Below, in pieces: positions 1 through 5,940 of a DNA stretch of 7,955 nucleotides (its first letter is position 1; each line of letters starts with the position of its first letter). Position numbers and translations under genes: made by a program. Under the pieces are notes generated by a model that made no database searches, was not told where the DNA came from, and saw only the letters and a list, made by a program, of their open reading frames with translations. Source of the DNA: a bacterium. Lineage in GTDB: Bacteria; Cyanobacteriota; Vampirovibrionia; Gastranaerophilales; Gastranaerophilaceae. The stretch covers positions 1 through 7,955 of the forward strand of contig JAKSUP010000050.1 in NCBI GenBank assembly GCA_024408905.1. Direction: 5' to 3'.

Positions 1-1
1 A

Positions 2-115
2 ATTAATTCCGGCATTTATACTGATGTTCTTCCATTGAAAGAGAAAACTTCCATTGAACTCTATAAAGGCATTTTAGATAACTTGCAAAAAAATGCATTA
101 GCAAAACAATTATAG
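2..115 (+). CDS. C-terminal end of an unidentified protein (partial)
   Basis: The frame beginning at base 2 is open for 37 codons and ends with TAG at 113-115. The tail reads INSGIYTDVLPLKEKTSI followed by a Leu/Lys-rich helical end, ...NALAKQL. The start lies outside the window. A GC-rich hairpin begins five bases after the stop, which supports this as the true end of a + strand gene. The visible piece is too short to assign a family. It contains no cysteine, no membrane segment and no motif I recognise. The gene converges on the - strand gene that ends at 186. Confidence 0.6.
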   Translation: MNSGIYTDVLPLKEKTSIELYKGILDNLQKNALAKQL

Positions 116-119
116 ACCA

Positions 120-140
120 AGAGCCCCTCTTCGGGGCTCT
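120..140 (+). terminator. Intrinsic terminator between convergent genes
   Basis: An 8-bp perfect stem (AGAGCCCC 120-127 pairing with GGGGCTCT 133-140) closes a 5-base loop, TCTTC. The sequence after it on the + strand (CGATCTATTTATTC) is only moderately T-rich, so the U tract is imperfect. It sits just after the partial + gene and about 45 bases beyond the stop of the convergent - gene. It may therefore serve both, although the - strand side lacks a good T run. Confidence 0.7.
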
Positions 141-185
141 CGATCTATTTATTCGACTAAATGTCCCTTAACAGGGAAAGCTTTA

Positions 186-1397
186 TTAACCGTTAAATGT
201 TTTGTAAGAATTGTCTATGTTCTTCTCAAGAACTTTTTTAAGAGCTTCAAGTTCTGTGTCGATTTCTTTGTTCTGTGTATCAAGTCTTGATAATTTTAAT
301 TCTAAGTTTCGGTCTTCTTTTTGGATAATTTCAATTCTTGCGTTAATATCTTGTTGTTCTTTGTCATATAAATACTGTTGATATTTGTAATCTGCATTGG
401 CTTTGTCATAAGCTACTGTGTCAGTTACTTCAGATGCTTCAACAGATATACTTGTATAAGATGATATATTACCCTCTGCATCTCTGTTTGGCACTTTTAT
501 GTTAGTGATTCTGCCTGTACTTGGATCAAATTCAATTTGACAATCTTTTTTCTTTTCTTTTTTTATGTATTCACCGGTAGGATTATAGTCATAACGATGA
601 GCTTGGTTTTTATCCTTTGTTGCGTCATCTTTCAAAATAAAATGTGCTTTGCCACCATCATCAAGATAAATTAGAAATGAGTCCTTATCCAAAGTTTTTT
701 CGCCATTATCTTTTGTTATAGCTGCATTTATTATACCGGTTACATATCCGTCATATTCTTCTTTGGTAATTTTACCCAAATCTCTGGCTTGATCTAAAGT
801 ATAAGCATCGTGACCTGATACTGTAATACCACCGGCAGCATCAATTTGTCTTGATTCTTCACCTGCATCATCTTTTCTAAAGTATTTAACGCCAGATCTC
901 AAAACATAATTATCATCTTCGTCTTTGTCAAAATCGGTGTTTTTATTAGCTTTTACACAATTACCGGCAGCGTCAATTACGTATAAATTCTCGATATCAG
1001 CATCAGTTACAATAGTTTTACCGTCTCCGTTAATAGTAGTACCTTTAATTTCTTTCATATCTTTTCTTACAGTAACTGTATCTGCTGTTTCAACGATACA
1101 AGAACCATATACGGTGTTATTTAATGTAATAGTGTACATATTATTTTCACATGGTACGATATCGCTGGTATCAAATGCGTATTTTACACCACCTGATACT
1201 CCTTGGTATTGAACTTTTGTATATGCTTTTGTAGAAGGTGGAGTTGGAACATCCATACCTAACAACGTGCTATATAATTCAGCCGTTTGTTGTGCTAATA
1301 CACTTCTCTCTTGGTTGATTTGTTGTCCTTGATATTGCAAGTTTGTTTGTTGAGCTACTAGAGCTAAATATCTTGCTTGTGATGCTGCTAAACCCAT
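186..1397 (-). CDS. Uncharacterised protein with helical ends and variable middle domain (Gastranaerophilales-type family)
   Basis: This 403-residue protein of unknown function starts at the ATG 1397-1395, preceded by AAGGAGA (1412-1406) at an 8-base spacing. Residues 1-48 (MGLAASQARYLALVAQQTNL...) form an Ala/Gln-rich amphipathic helix with no signal peptide. A short Pro-rich linker (PTPP, 51-54) follows. Residues 60-325 look beta-rich, acidic and variable, with Asp/Lys/Gly-rich loops and two IDAAG motifs (141-145 and 185-189). Residues 327-395 are a charged, heptad-like coiled coil (INARIEIIQKEDRNLELKLS and onward), ending ...NSYKTFNG. The terminal sequences resemble, from memory, a large family in Gastranaerophilales. 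The helix-variable domain-helix layout resembles flagellar axial proteins, but four cysteines (83, 100, 147, 286) are atypical for those. The gene is monocistronic, with a possible sigma28-type promoter upstream. The reading frame is certain; the role is not known. Confidence 0.9.
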   Translation of the reverse strand: MGLAASQARYLALVAQQTNLQYQGQQINQERSVLAQQTAELYSTLLGMDVPTPPSTKAYTKVQYQGVSGGVKYAFDTSDIVPCENNMYTITLNNTVYGSCIVETADTVTVRKDMKEIKGTTINGDGKTIVTDADIENLYVIDAAGNCVKANKNTDFDKDEDDNYVLRSGVKYFRKDDAGEESRQIDAAGGITVSGHDAYTLDQARDLGKITKEEYDGYVTGIINAAITKDNGEKTLDKDSFLIYLDDGGKAHFILKDDATKDKNQAHRYDYNPTGEYIKKEKKKDCQIEFDPSTGRITNIKVPNRDAEGNISSYTSISVEASEVTDTVAYDKANADYKYQQYLYDKEQQDINARIEIIQKEDRNLELKLSRLDTQNKEIDTELEALKKVLEKNIDNSYKTFNG

Positions 1398-1434
1398 TGT
1401 TTGAGTCTCCTTTTTCCTTGTTTCCTTGCCATGT

Positions 1435-1461
1435 ATTACGGCACAAATTTAAAAAACTTTA
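1435..1461 (-). promoter_or_regulatory. Candidate sigma28 (FliA/SigD-type) promoter
   Basis: On the - strand, bases 1461-1454 read TAAAGTTT, followed by exactly 11 bases and then GCCGTAAT (1442-1435). The known sigma28 consensus is TAAAGTTT-N11-GCCGATAA, so the -35 box and spacing match perfectly and the -10 box matches in GCCG plus one further position. The predicted start near 1428 would give a 5' leader of about 30 bases containing AAGGAGA (1412-1406), which is a normal arrangement. A competing sigma70-like pair exists: TTGTAA (1485-1480), an 18-base spacer and TAAAGT (1461-1456). The promoter class is therefore an inference. Confidence 0.45.
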
Positions 1462-1530
1462 GCGTTTTAAGAAATATTGTTACAAATGTTTACAATTTAT
1501 GTATTTTTTATATTTTATATGTTTGTTCTT

Positions 1531-1574
1531 AGACTAAGTTCACCACAATAGATATTTTGTTGAACTTAGTTTTT
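1531..1574 (+). terminator. T-tailed inverted repeat, orphan terminator or operator
   Basis: ACTAAGTTCA (1533-1542) and TGAACTTAGT (1561-1570) form a perfect 10-bp inverted repeat around 18 bases that can partly pair. A run of five T follows on the + strand (1570-1574), so the repeat is oriented to end + strand transcripts. No + strand gene lies just upstream. It could end antisense transcripts leaving the - gene's promoter region, end a very short RNA, or be an operator. The - strand side has no T run. Confidence 0.5.
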
Positions 1575-1610
1575 ATTTATAAATTTATATTTTTTCCTTT
1601 TATATGTGCA

Positions 1611-1647
1611 TTTTCTTTTCTTTTTTAGCAAAGTAAAGAAAAGAAAA
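1611..1647. repeat. Homopyrimidine/homopurine inverted repeat
   Basis: TTTTCTTTTCTTT (1611-1623) is perfectly complementary to AAAGAAAAGAAAA (1635-1647), giving a 13-bp stem around an 11-base centre. The left arm with the next T is also mirror-symmetric (TTTTCTTTTCTTTT). There is no T run beyond either arm, so this does not look like an ordinary terminator. Function is unknown, and low complexity makes chance origin possible. Confidence 0.55.
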
Positions 1648-1703
1648 CCCCAAGTAAAAGAAATAAAATTAATTAAACTAACACAACAAAATATATAAAT
1701 TGT

Positions 1704-1731
1704 TGCATAATAATAAAATCTATGTAATAAT
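1704..1731 (+). promoter_or_regulatory. Weak sigma70-type promoter for the helicase gene
   Basis: TTGCAT (1704-1709) lies 15 bases before a TAATAAT stretch (1725-1731). An alternative is TTGTTG (1700-1705) with TGTAAT (1723-1728) at a 17-base spacing. Either would start transcription roughly between 1735 and 1740, just before the structured leader. The region is so AT-rich that the exact boxes are uncertain. Confidence 0.35.
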
Positions 1732-1737
1732 TAAGAT

Positions 1738-1815
1738 AAGGTAAACCTATTAAGGTATGGTTGGGAGCCTTTAGCAGAGGATAGAAAACATTCATCTATT
1801 CTTGCTGTTTTTATA
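1738..1815 (+). ncRNA. Structured leader or small RNA upstream of the SNF2 helicase
   Basis: The leader holds ACCT (1745-1748) pairing with AGGT (1753-1756) around ATTA. A second option pairs AAGGT (1752-1756) with GCCTT (1767-1771). These two use the same bases and exclude each other. A terminator-like hairpin (1773-1806) follows directly. This region is less AT-rich than its surroundings. It could be an attenuated 5' leader for the helicase or a separate RNA of about 75 bases. It matches no riboswitch class I recognise. The structures come from hand pairing, not energy calculation. Confidence 0.35.
1773..1812 (+). terminator. Terminator-like hairpin in the helicase leader
   Basis: AGCA plus AGGATAG (1773-1776, 1778-1784) pair with CTATTCT plus TGCT (1796-1802, 1803-1806). 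This gives 11 base pairs with one bulged G (1777) and one G-T pair, around an 11-base loop. After one G comes TTTTT (1808-1812). The stem is only moderately GC-rich, so strength is uncertain. It lies 37 bases before the helicase ATG, suggesting either attenuation or the end of a small RNA. Confidence 0.45.
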
Positions 1816-1848
1816 TGTTAAACCCGAAAATGAGGACTTTTTTCACTT

Positions 1849-4800
1849 ATGAGTGAATATAAATTTAATTATGATTTCTTAAAACAAAATGCGACTTCAG
1901 GCAGCTGGAGACGTGGTTATGAATATTATCAAAAAGATATGGTCTTAGAAGCTTATCCTGAAAAGAACTTTTTCAAAGGTAAAGTAAAAGGAAACTACCA
2001 AGATTTTTATATAACAGACCTAATCTTTAAAAAGAATAAAGTTGAAGCTCGTTGCAACTGCCCATTAAAAGAAGAATGGTGTAAACATTCTGTTGCAGTT
2101 GCCCTGAAAGCATTAGAAACAGATGCCTATGATTCTTGGTTGGAAGAAAAATTTGATATAAAACCTGATTTATCGGATATTGTTGCACCACCGGTTGAAA
2201 ATCCGCAAGGTAATTATATATTTCATTTCAACCCAAAAAGACGCCAAAACTTTTTCTCAATTTTAGTAAGAGATCGTTCCACAAATAAGATAGTACGTTC
2301 TTTAGAAACAATTTTGCGAGGATTGATTGAAGCGCAGCGAGAAAACCCAGATTTTGAACTTAACGATAAACAAAAAGCAGAACTTGCATTATTTCAGACT
2401 CTGCTAAAAATATCAAAACAGGATAAAAAAGCCGGCTGGTACGACATTCCGATTACGAAATTTGCTCCGGTATTTCCTCTATTGGCCGATTTAGAAGAGG
2501 TTTTGGATGAAAAAACCAAAGAACGCATAATGTTTACTAATAATGTTTGGGATTTAAATCTTGATGTTTCAACTACCAACGTAAACGGTGGTACGAATAT
2601 CGTTTTAGAACTCTTTTGGACAAGACCTGATAAAGAAGAAACTTATCCGTTTGAAGAAATTAAATATTTTTCAAGGCAAATTAAATGGGGCAGGTACAAA
2701 AATGTTATATTCCCGATTAATGTAGCGATGAATGAATTACCTCAAAGTATCATAAAATCTACATTCACCGACCTTAAAGATGCTGATGGTGGCAAATTTG
2801 TTTATGAAGAATTACCACATCTTCAAGAAATAATGAATGTTACAATCGCTGAAAATATCAGTAAACTCCTTATGGATCATAAGCCTCCTGTAAACGTAGT
2901 TACACTGGGTATTGATTATGACCAATCATTAAAGGCATCTTTGGAATTTGACTACTCTGGTGTTAGAGTTCCATATTCTAAACAAAACGATAAATCGCCG
3001 TATTTATCTGTAAAAAGCCAAGAGCAAGATGATTTAATATATTGGATAAAAAGAGATTATGAACATGAACAGATGGCATATAATATGCTGCTTGCGTGTA
3101 AATTTGTTCCAATGCAGACAAATAACCTTGCTTTAGAAAAAGAAAATGCAATAGATTTTTATAACTACTATAAACAACAAGCCGGAGAAGGATGGGTTTT
3201 TGAAGAACGTGATGATATGAGTTTCTTTAAACTTATCTCTGATCCTTTCAGAATGTGTGCAAAAATTGATTTCTCAGAAGAATCAATTGATAGTATGGAA
3301 ATTCAAATCTATGGTCAGGTTGGCGACGAAGTAATCAACTTTGATGACATTTATGACACTATACAAAACGGTGAAAAATATGCCAGAGTTCGCAGTTTAG
3401 GCTTTGTTGAATATCCTGCACAAAATATTTACCAGATTATGCGTTCATTCAACTCTTTTGATGCATACAGAAACAACGAAAACAAATTTTTGGTTAAAAC
3501 ATACCGTGTAGGTTTGATTACAGAACTTCAAAACCAAGGTTTTGAACTTGTCATGAGTGATAAATTCCAAAAATTCTGGGAACAAATTTCAACATTCTCA
3601 ACTACAGCAGAAGGAATTGACCTTCCAAAAGGTGTTAATGCTGAATTCCGTGAATATCAAGTTAAAGGTTTTAATTGGCTCTGGTTCTTGTATCAATACG
3701 GTTTAAACGGCATTTTGGCTGATGATATGGGGTTAGGTAAAACTCTTCAAGCGTTGGCATTATTACAAAAAGCAAAAGAAGTCGACGGGCCACAGCCTAC
3801 TTTGGTTATTGCTCCGACTACAGTCGTATTTAACTGGGAAAATGAAATCCAGAAATTTGCACCTAATTTAACTTGCTTAAAAATTCAAGGTGCTGACAGA
3901 AAAGGTTTATTTAAAGAAATACCAAACTACGATATTATTATCACAAGTTATGCACTTGTAAGACGTGATATTGAAAAACTAAAAAAACATAAATTCAGAT
4001 ATGTTATTTTGGATGAATCTCAAAACATTAAAAACGCAATTTCTCAAACAGCACAGTCTGTTAAAGAATTGGTTTCCGACCATAAATTGGCACTTTCCGG
4101 CACTCCTATTGAAAACAAACTTGAGGAACTTTGGTCAGTATTTGACTTTTTAATGCCGGGATTTTTGTTTAACGTAGCAGAATTCAATTACAGGTATGTT
4201 ACACCGATTATGGAAAGACAAGATAAAACTGTTGAAAAACGTTTGAAACTTCAAATCTTCCCATTCATTTTGAGACGTATGAAACGTGACGTTGCAAAAG
4301 ATTTGCCGGATAAAGTTGAAAACATGGCATACTGCGAACTTACGGATGAACAACGTGACTTTTACTTGGAAGTTCTTGACAGTACAAAAGAAGAATTGTT
4401 TAAATCAATTGAACTTAACGGACTTGAAAAGAGCAGAATGTCAATTTTCTCTGCGTTACTTCGTTTACGTCAAATTTGTTGTCACCCTAAATTGTATGAC
4501 AAAGAACACGTTAAAGGGGTTATTCCATCAGGTAAATTTGAATACCTTAAAGGAATGCTTGAGCAAATTATTCAGGGAGGTCACAGAGTGCTATTATTCA
4601 GCCAATTTGTTGACATGCTTGACATAATTAAAGATTGGTTAGGACGTTCTGATATTCCTTATGAATACTTGACGGGTAAAACAAAAGACAGAGAAGCTGC
4701 TGTTAATAACTTTAACAACAATCCGAACATACCAATATTCTTGATAAGTTTAAAAGCAGGTGGTACAGGTTTGAACTTGACAGGTGCAGACTATGTTATT

Positions 4801-5040
4801 CACTATGACCCTTGGTGGAACCCTGCCGTCGAAGATCAAGCTACAGACAGAGCTTATCGTATCGGGCAAACGAAAAAAGTCTTTGTTTATAGACTTATTA
4901 CTAAAAATACCGTTGAAGAAAAAATTCAAAAAATCAAAGGACGTAAACGTGACCTTGTTGACAGCGTAGTTTCAATTGATAGAAACATCACTAAATCACT
5001 TACTATGGAAGATATCAAAGACATCTTCTCTGTTGATTAG
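1849..5040 (+). CDS. SWIM zinc-finger SNF2-family DEAD/DEAH-box helicase
   Basis: A 1063-residue ATP-dependent DNA translocase of the bacterial SNF2 (Swi2/Snf2, HepA/RapA-like) group, presumably cytoplasmic and acting on DNA or nucleoprotein. The SWIM zinc finger is at 69-80 (C69, C71, C78, H80; CxCx6CxH). A long SNF2-associated region follows (about 110-600). The helicase core shows motif I LADDMGLGKT (623-632), motif Ia LVIAPTTVVFNW (652-663), motif II DESQ (722-725), and motif III LSGTPIEN (S750-G751-T752). The C-terminal lobe has LLFSQF (915-920), KAGGTGLNL (969-977) and DQATDRAYRIGQ (996-1007). All key residues are present and the length is normal for SWIM-SNF2 proteins. ATG 1849 is preceded by GAGGA at a long 12-base spacing. 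No clear terminator follows; rpmE has its own promoter. Substrate and partner proteins are unknown. Confidence 0.96.
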   Translation: MSEYKFNYDFLKQNATSGSWRRGYEYYQKDMVLEAYPEKNFFKGKVKGNYQDFYITDLIFKKNKVEARCNCPLKEEWCKHSVAVALKALETDAYDSWLEEKFDIKPDLSDIVAPPVENPQGNYIFHFNPKRRQNFFSILVRDRSTNKIVRSLETILRGLIEAQRENPDFELNDKQKAELALFQTLLKISKQDKKAGWYDIPITKFAPVFPLLADLEEVLDEKTKERIMFTNNVWDLNLDVSTTNVNGGTNIVLELFWTRPDKEETYPFEEIKYFSRQIKWGRYKNVIFPINVAMNELPQSIIKSTFTDLKDADGGKFVYEELPHLQEIMNVTIAENISKLLMDHKPPVNVVTLGIDYDQSLKASLEFDYSGVRVPYSKQNDKSPYLSVKSQEQDDLIYWIKRDYEHEQMAYNMLLACKFVPMQTNNLALEKENAIDFYNYYKQQAGEGWVFEERDDMSFFKLISDPFRMCAKIDFSEESIDSMEIQIYGQVGDEVINFDDIYDTIQNGEKYARVRSLGFVEYPAQNIYQIMRSFNSFDAYRNNENKFLVKTYRVGLITELQNQGFELVMSDKFQKFWEQISTFSTTAEGIDLPKGVNAEFREYQVKGFNWLWFLYQYGLNGILADDMGLGKTLQALALLQKAKEVDGPQPTLVIAPTTVVFNWENEIQKFAPNLTCLKIQGADRKGLFKEIPNYDIIITSYALVRRDIEKLKKHKFRYVILDESQNIKNAISQTAQSVKELVSDHKLALSGTPIENKLEELWSVFDFLMPGFLFNVAEFNYRYVTPIMERQDKTVEKRLKLQIFPFILRRMKRDVAKDLPDKVENMAYCELTDEQRDFYLEVLDSTKEELFKSIELNGLEKSRMSIFSALLRLRQICCHPKLYDKEHVKGVIPSGKFEYLKGMLEQIIQGGHRVLLFSQFVDMLDIIKDWLGRSDIPYEYLTGKTKDREAAVNNFNNNPNIPIFLISLKAGGTGLNLTGADYVIHYDPWWNPAVEDQATDRAYRIGQTKKVFVYRLITKNTVEEKIQKIKGRKRDLVDSVVSIDRNITKSLTMEDIKDIFSVD

Positions 5041-5061
5041 GCTGTTAGTTAAAGGCACCAC

Positions 5062-5090
5062 TTGAAAAATAAAATTTAGCAAACTACAAT
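5062..5090 (+). promoter_or_regulatory. Sigma70-type promoter of rpmE
   Basis: TTGAAA (5062-5067) and TACAAT (5085-5090) are separated by exactly 17 bases. This is a strong match to TTGACA-N17-TATAAT. Predicted start near 5097 gives a leader of about 52 bases before the L31 start codon. The box pair begins only 22 bases after the helicase stop, so rpmE can be expressed independently of the helicase. Confidence 0.75.
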
Positions 5091-5113
5091 ATTTACAAGG
5101 TCGAAATATAATA

Positions 5114-5143
5114 TTCAAGTTTGGAATCTTGAAGGAAAGAAGG
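5114..5143 (+). promoter_or_regulatory. Leader hairpin and ribosome binding site of rpmE
   Basis: TTCAAG (5114-5119) pairs with CTTGAA (5128-5133) around an 8-base loop. The stem directly abuts, and partly includes, a purine-rich stretch with AAGGA (5132-5136) and AGAAGG (5138-5143), the latter 5 bases before the ATG. In other bacteria L31 mRNAs are known to carry conserved leader structures used in autoregulation. Whether this one acts the same way is inference. Confidence 0.35.
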
Positions 5144-5148
5144 TAATT

Positions 5149-5352
5149 ATGAAAGACGGTTTACATCCAGAATATAAGAAAACTGTTATCAAATGCGTTT
5201 GTGGTAATGAAATTGAAACCGGTTCTGTTTCTGAAAACATCACGGTTGAAATTTGTTCAAATTGTCACCCATTCTTTACAGGTCAACAAAAAATTCTTGA
5301 CTCAGAAGGACGTGTTGAAAGATTTAACAAACGTTATGGTAATAATAAATAG
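5149..5352 (+). CDS. rpmE: 50S ribosomal protein L31, zinc-binding type
   Basis: A 67-residue protein of the large ribosomal subunit that helps bridge the 50S and 30S subunits. It starts MKDGLHPEY and contains the family hallmarks C16-V-C18-G-N, C36-S-N-C39-HPFFTG and [10 protein letters not shown]. The four cysteines are the zinc ligands of the C+ (zinc-containing) form, as opposed to the zinc-free YkgM/RpmE2 paralogue used in zinc starvation. The length is typical. It has its own sigma70-type promoter (5062-5090), a good ribosome binding site, and a strong terminator 16 bases after the stop, so it is a single-gene unit. Confidence 0.98.
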   Translation: MKDGLHPEYKKTVIKCVCGNEIETGSVSENITVEICSNCHPFFTGQQKILDSEGRVERFNKRYGNNK

Positions 5353-5367
5353 TTATTTAAACGTTAT

Positions 5368-5397
5368 AAAAAAGACTCTCATACGAGAGTCTTTTTT
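5368..5397 (+). terminator. Strong intrinsic terminator after rpmE
   Basis: AAAGACTCTC (5371-5380) and GAGAGTCTTT (5385-5394) form a perfect 10-bp stem around the tetraloop ATAC. Three further A-T pairs (5368-5370 with 5395-5397) extend it to 13. The stem runs into TTTTTT on the + strand and AAAAAA on the other side, so it can also work on the - strand. It separates rpmE from the folK promoter, which begins two bases later. Confidence 0.92.
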
Positions 5398-5398
5398 A

Positions 5399-5427
5399 TT
5401 GCATTTATTTAAAGAAAAATGTAAAAT
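5399..5427 (+). promoter_or_regulatory. Promoter of folK, predicted to give a leaderless mRNA
   Basis: TTGCAT (5399-5404) and TAAAAT (5422-5427) are 17 bases apart. Only six bases (AAACAT) separate the -10 box from the folK ATG, placing the expected transcription start at or within a base or two of the A of ATG. No Shine-Dalgarno sequence precedes the ATG, which fits a leaderless transcript. The upstream terminator makes readthrough from rpmE unlikely. Confidence 0.6.
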
Positions 5428-5433
5428 AAACAT

Positions 5434-5940
5434 ATGGCAATTGTTTATTTATCATTAGGTTCAAATTTAGGTGATCGCGTTGGCTACGTGCAACAAGCGA
5501 CAAATCTTTTAGGCATGAATGATAATATAAATATAGTAGCAACATCTTCGTTCTATGAGTCAGAACCTTGGCAAATGGATACCGAGAATTGGTTTGTAAA
5601 TGCTATTATCCAAATATCTACAACTCTTTCTCCGGAAGTTTTATTGTCAGAATGTAAACGAATAGAAGCACTTTTGGGACGAAAAATTCAATTACCTGAA
5701 GACAATACATACAGAGATAGAAAAATTGACATAGATATTATATTTTATGACAATCTTATTATGAATACCAAAGAATTAACAATTCCACATAAATACTTTC
5801 ATAAGCGTGCATTTACACTTGTACCTATGCTTGAAATTGCAGAAGATTTTGTTCATCCGTTGTTCGGGAAAACTGTGGAAACGCTTTATGATGAACTTGA
5901 AGAACCGGAAATGGTTTGCTTATACGGAACAAGAATATGA
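5434..5940 (+). CDS. folK: 2-amino-4-hydroxy-6-hydroxymethyldihydropteridine pyrophosphokinase (HPPK)
   Basis: This cytoplasmic enzyme transfers pyrophosphate from ATP to 6-hydroxymethyl-7,8-dihydropterin, making the substrate of dihydropteroate synthase in folate synthesis. Visible HPPK motifs are LSLGSNLGDR (6-15), YESEPWQM (41-48), FVNA (54-57), the RDRKIDIDIIFY block (94-105) with the Mg-binding pair D99 and D101, and IPH...RAFTLVPMLEIA (117-136). At 168 residues it is slightly longer than the E. coli enzyme. The start MAIVYLSLGSN puts the first beta strand at the usual distance, so ATG 5434 is right even though no ribosome binding site is present. Its stop overlaps the next start as ATGA, indicating translational coupling to the flavoprotein. 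No other folate gene is in the window. Confidence 0.97.
   Translation: MAIVYLSLGSNLGDRVGYVQQATNLLGMNDNINIVATSSFYESEPWQMDTENWFVNAIIQISTTLSPEVLLSECKRIEALLGRKIQLPEDNTYRDRKIDIDIIFYDNLIMNTKELTIPHKYFHKRAFTLVPMLEIAEDFVHPLFGKTVETLYDELEEPEMVCLYGTRI

Larger units (their letters stand above)
1398..1848. other. Intergenic control region between divergent genes
   Basis: These 451 bases separate the divergent 403-residue protein gene and the helicase gene. I see no credible coding sequence. In order they hold the ribosome binding site and a sigma28-like promoter of the - gene (to about 1461), a T-tailed inverted repeat (1531-1574), a homopyrimidine/homopurine inverted repeat (1611-1647), a weak sigma70 promoter (about 1704-1731), and a structured leader with a terminator-like hairpin (1738-1815). 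A modest ribosome binding site, GAGGA (1832-1836), lies 12 bases before the helicase ATG. The stretch is very AT-rich, so weak promoter matches will arise by chance. Confidence 0.8.

Noticed and set aside
2..115. Apolipoprotein N-acyltransferase C-terminus for the left partial gene
   Set aside because: INSGI loosely resembles the NTGIS motif, but the following residues do not fit and 37 residues are too few to decide.
141..185. Second terminator for the - strand gene (TCCC/GGGA pairing around 164-178)
   Set aside because: Only about four base pairs and no T run; the 120-140 hairpin is the better shared candidate.
925..1212. + strand reading frame of 95 codons
   Set aside because: It lies antisense inside the 403-residue gene, has no ribosome binding site, and its hydrophobic composition is a by-product of the opposite strand.
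1757..1774. Tiny leader peptide ATG...TAG (MVGSL)
   Set aside because: The AAGG before it is only one base from the ATG, too close to act as a ribosome binding site, and there is no run of regulatory codons.
1752..1800. Purine riboswitch in the helicase leader
   Set aside because: ATGGTTGGGAG resembles part of the core, but the second conserved half and a closing P1 stem are missing, and the downstream gene is not a purine gene.
4286..4627. + strand reading frame of 113 codons inside the helicase
   Set aside because: It overlaps intact helicase motifs in another frame and has no family features.
5916..5936. TTG start for the flavoprotein seven codons upstream
   Set aside because: The ATG at 5937 gives the usual ATGA overlap with folK and places the Rossmann strand directly at the N-terminus.
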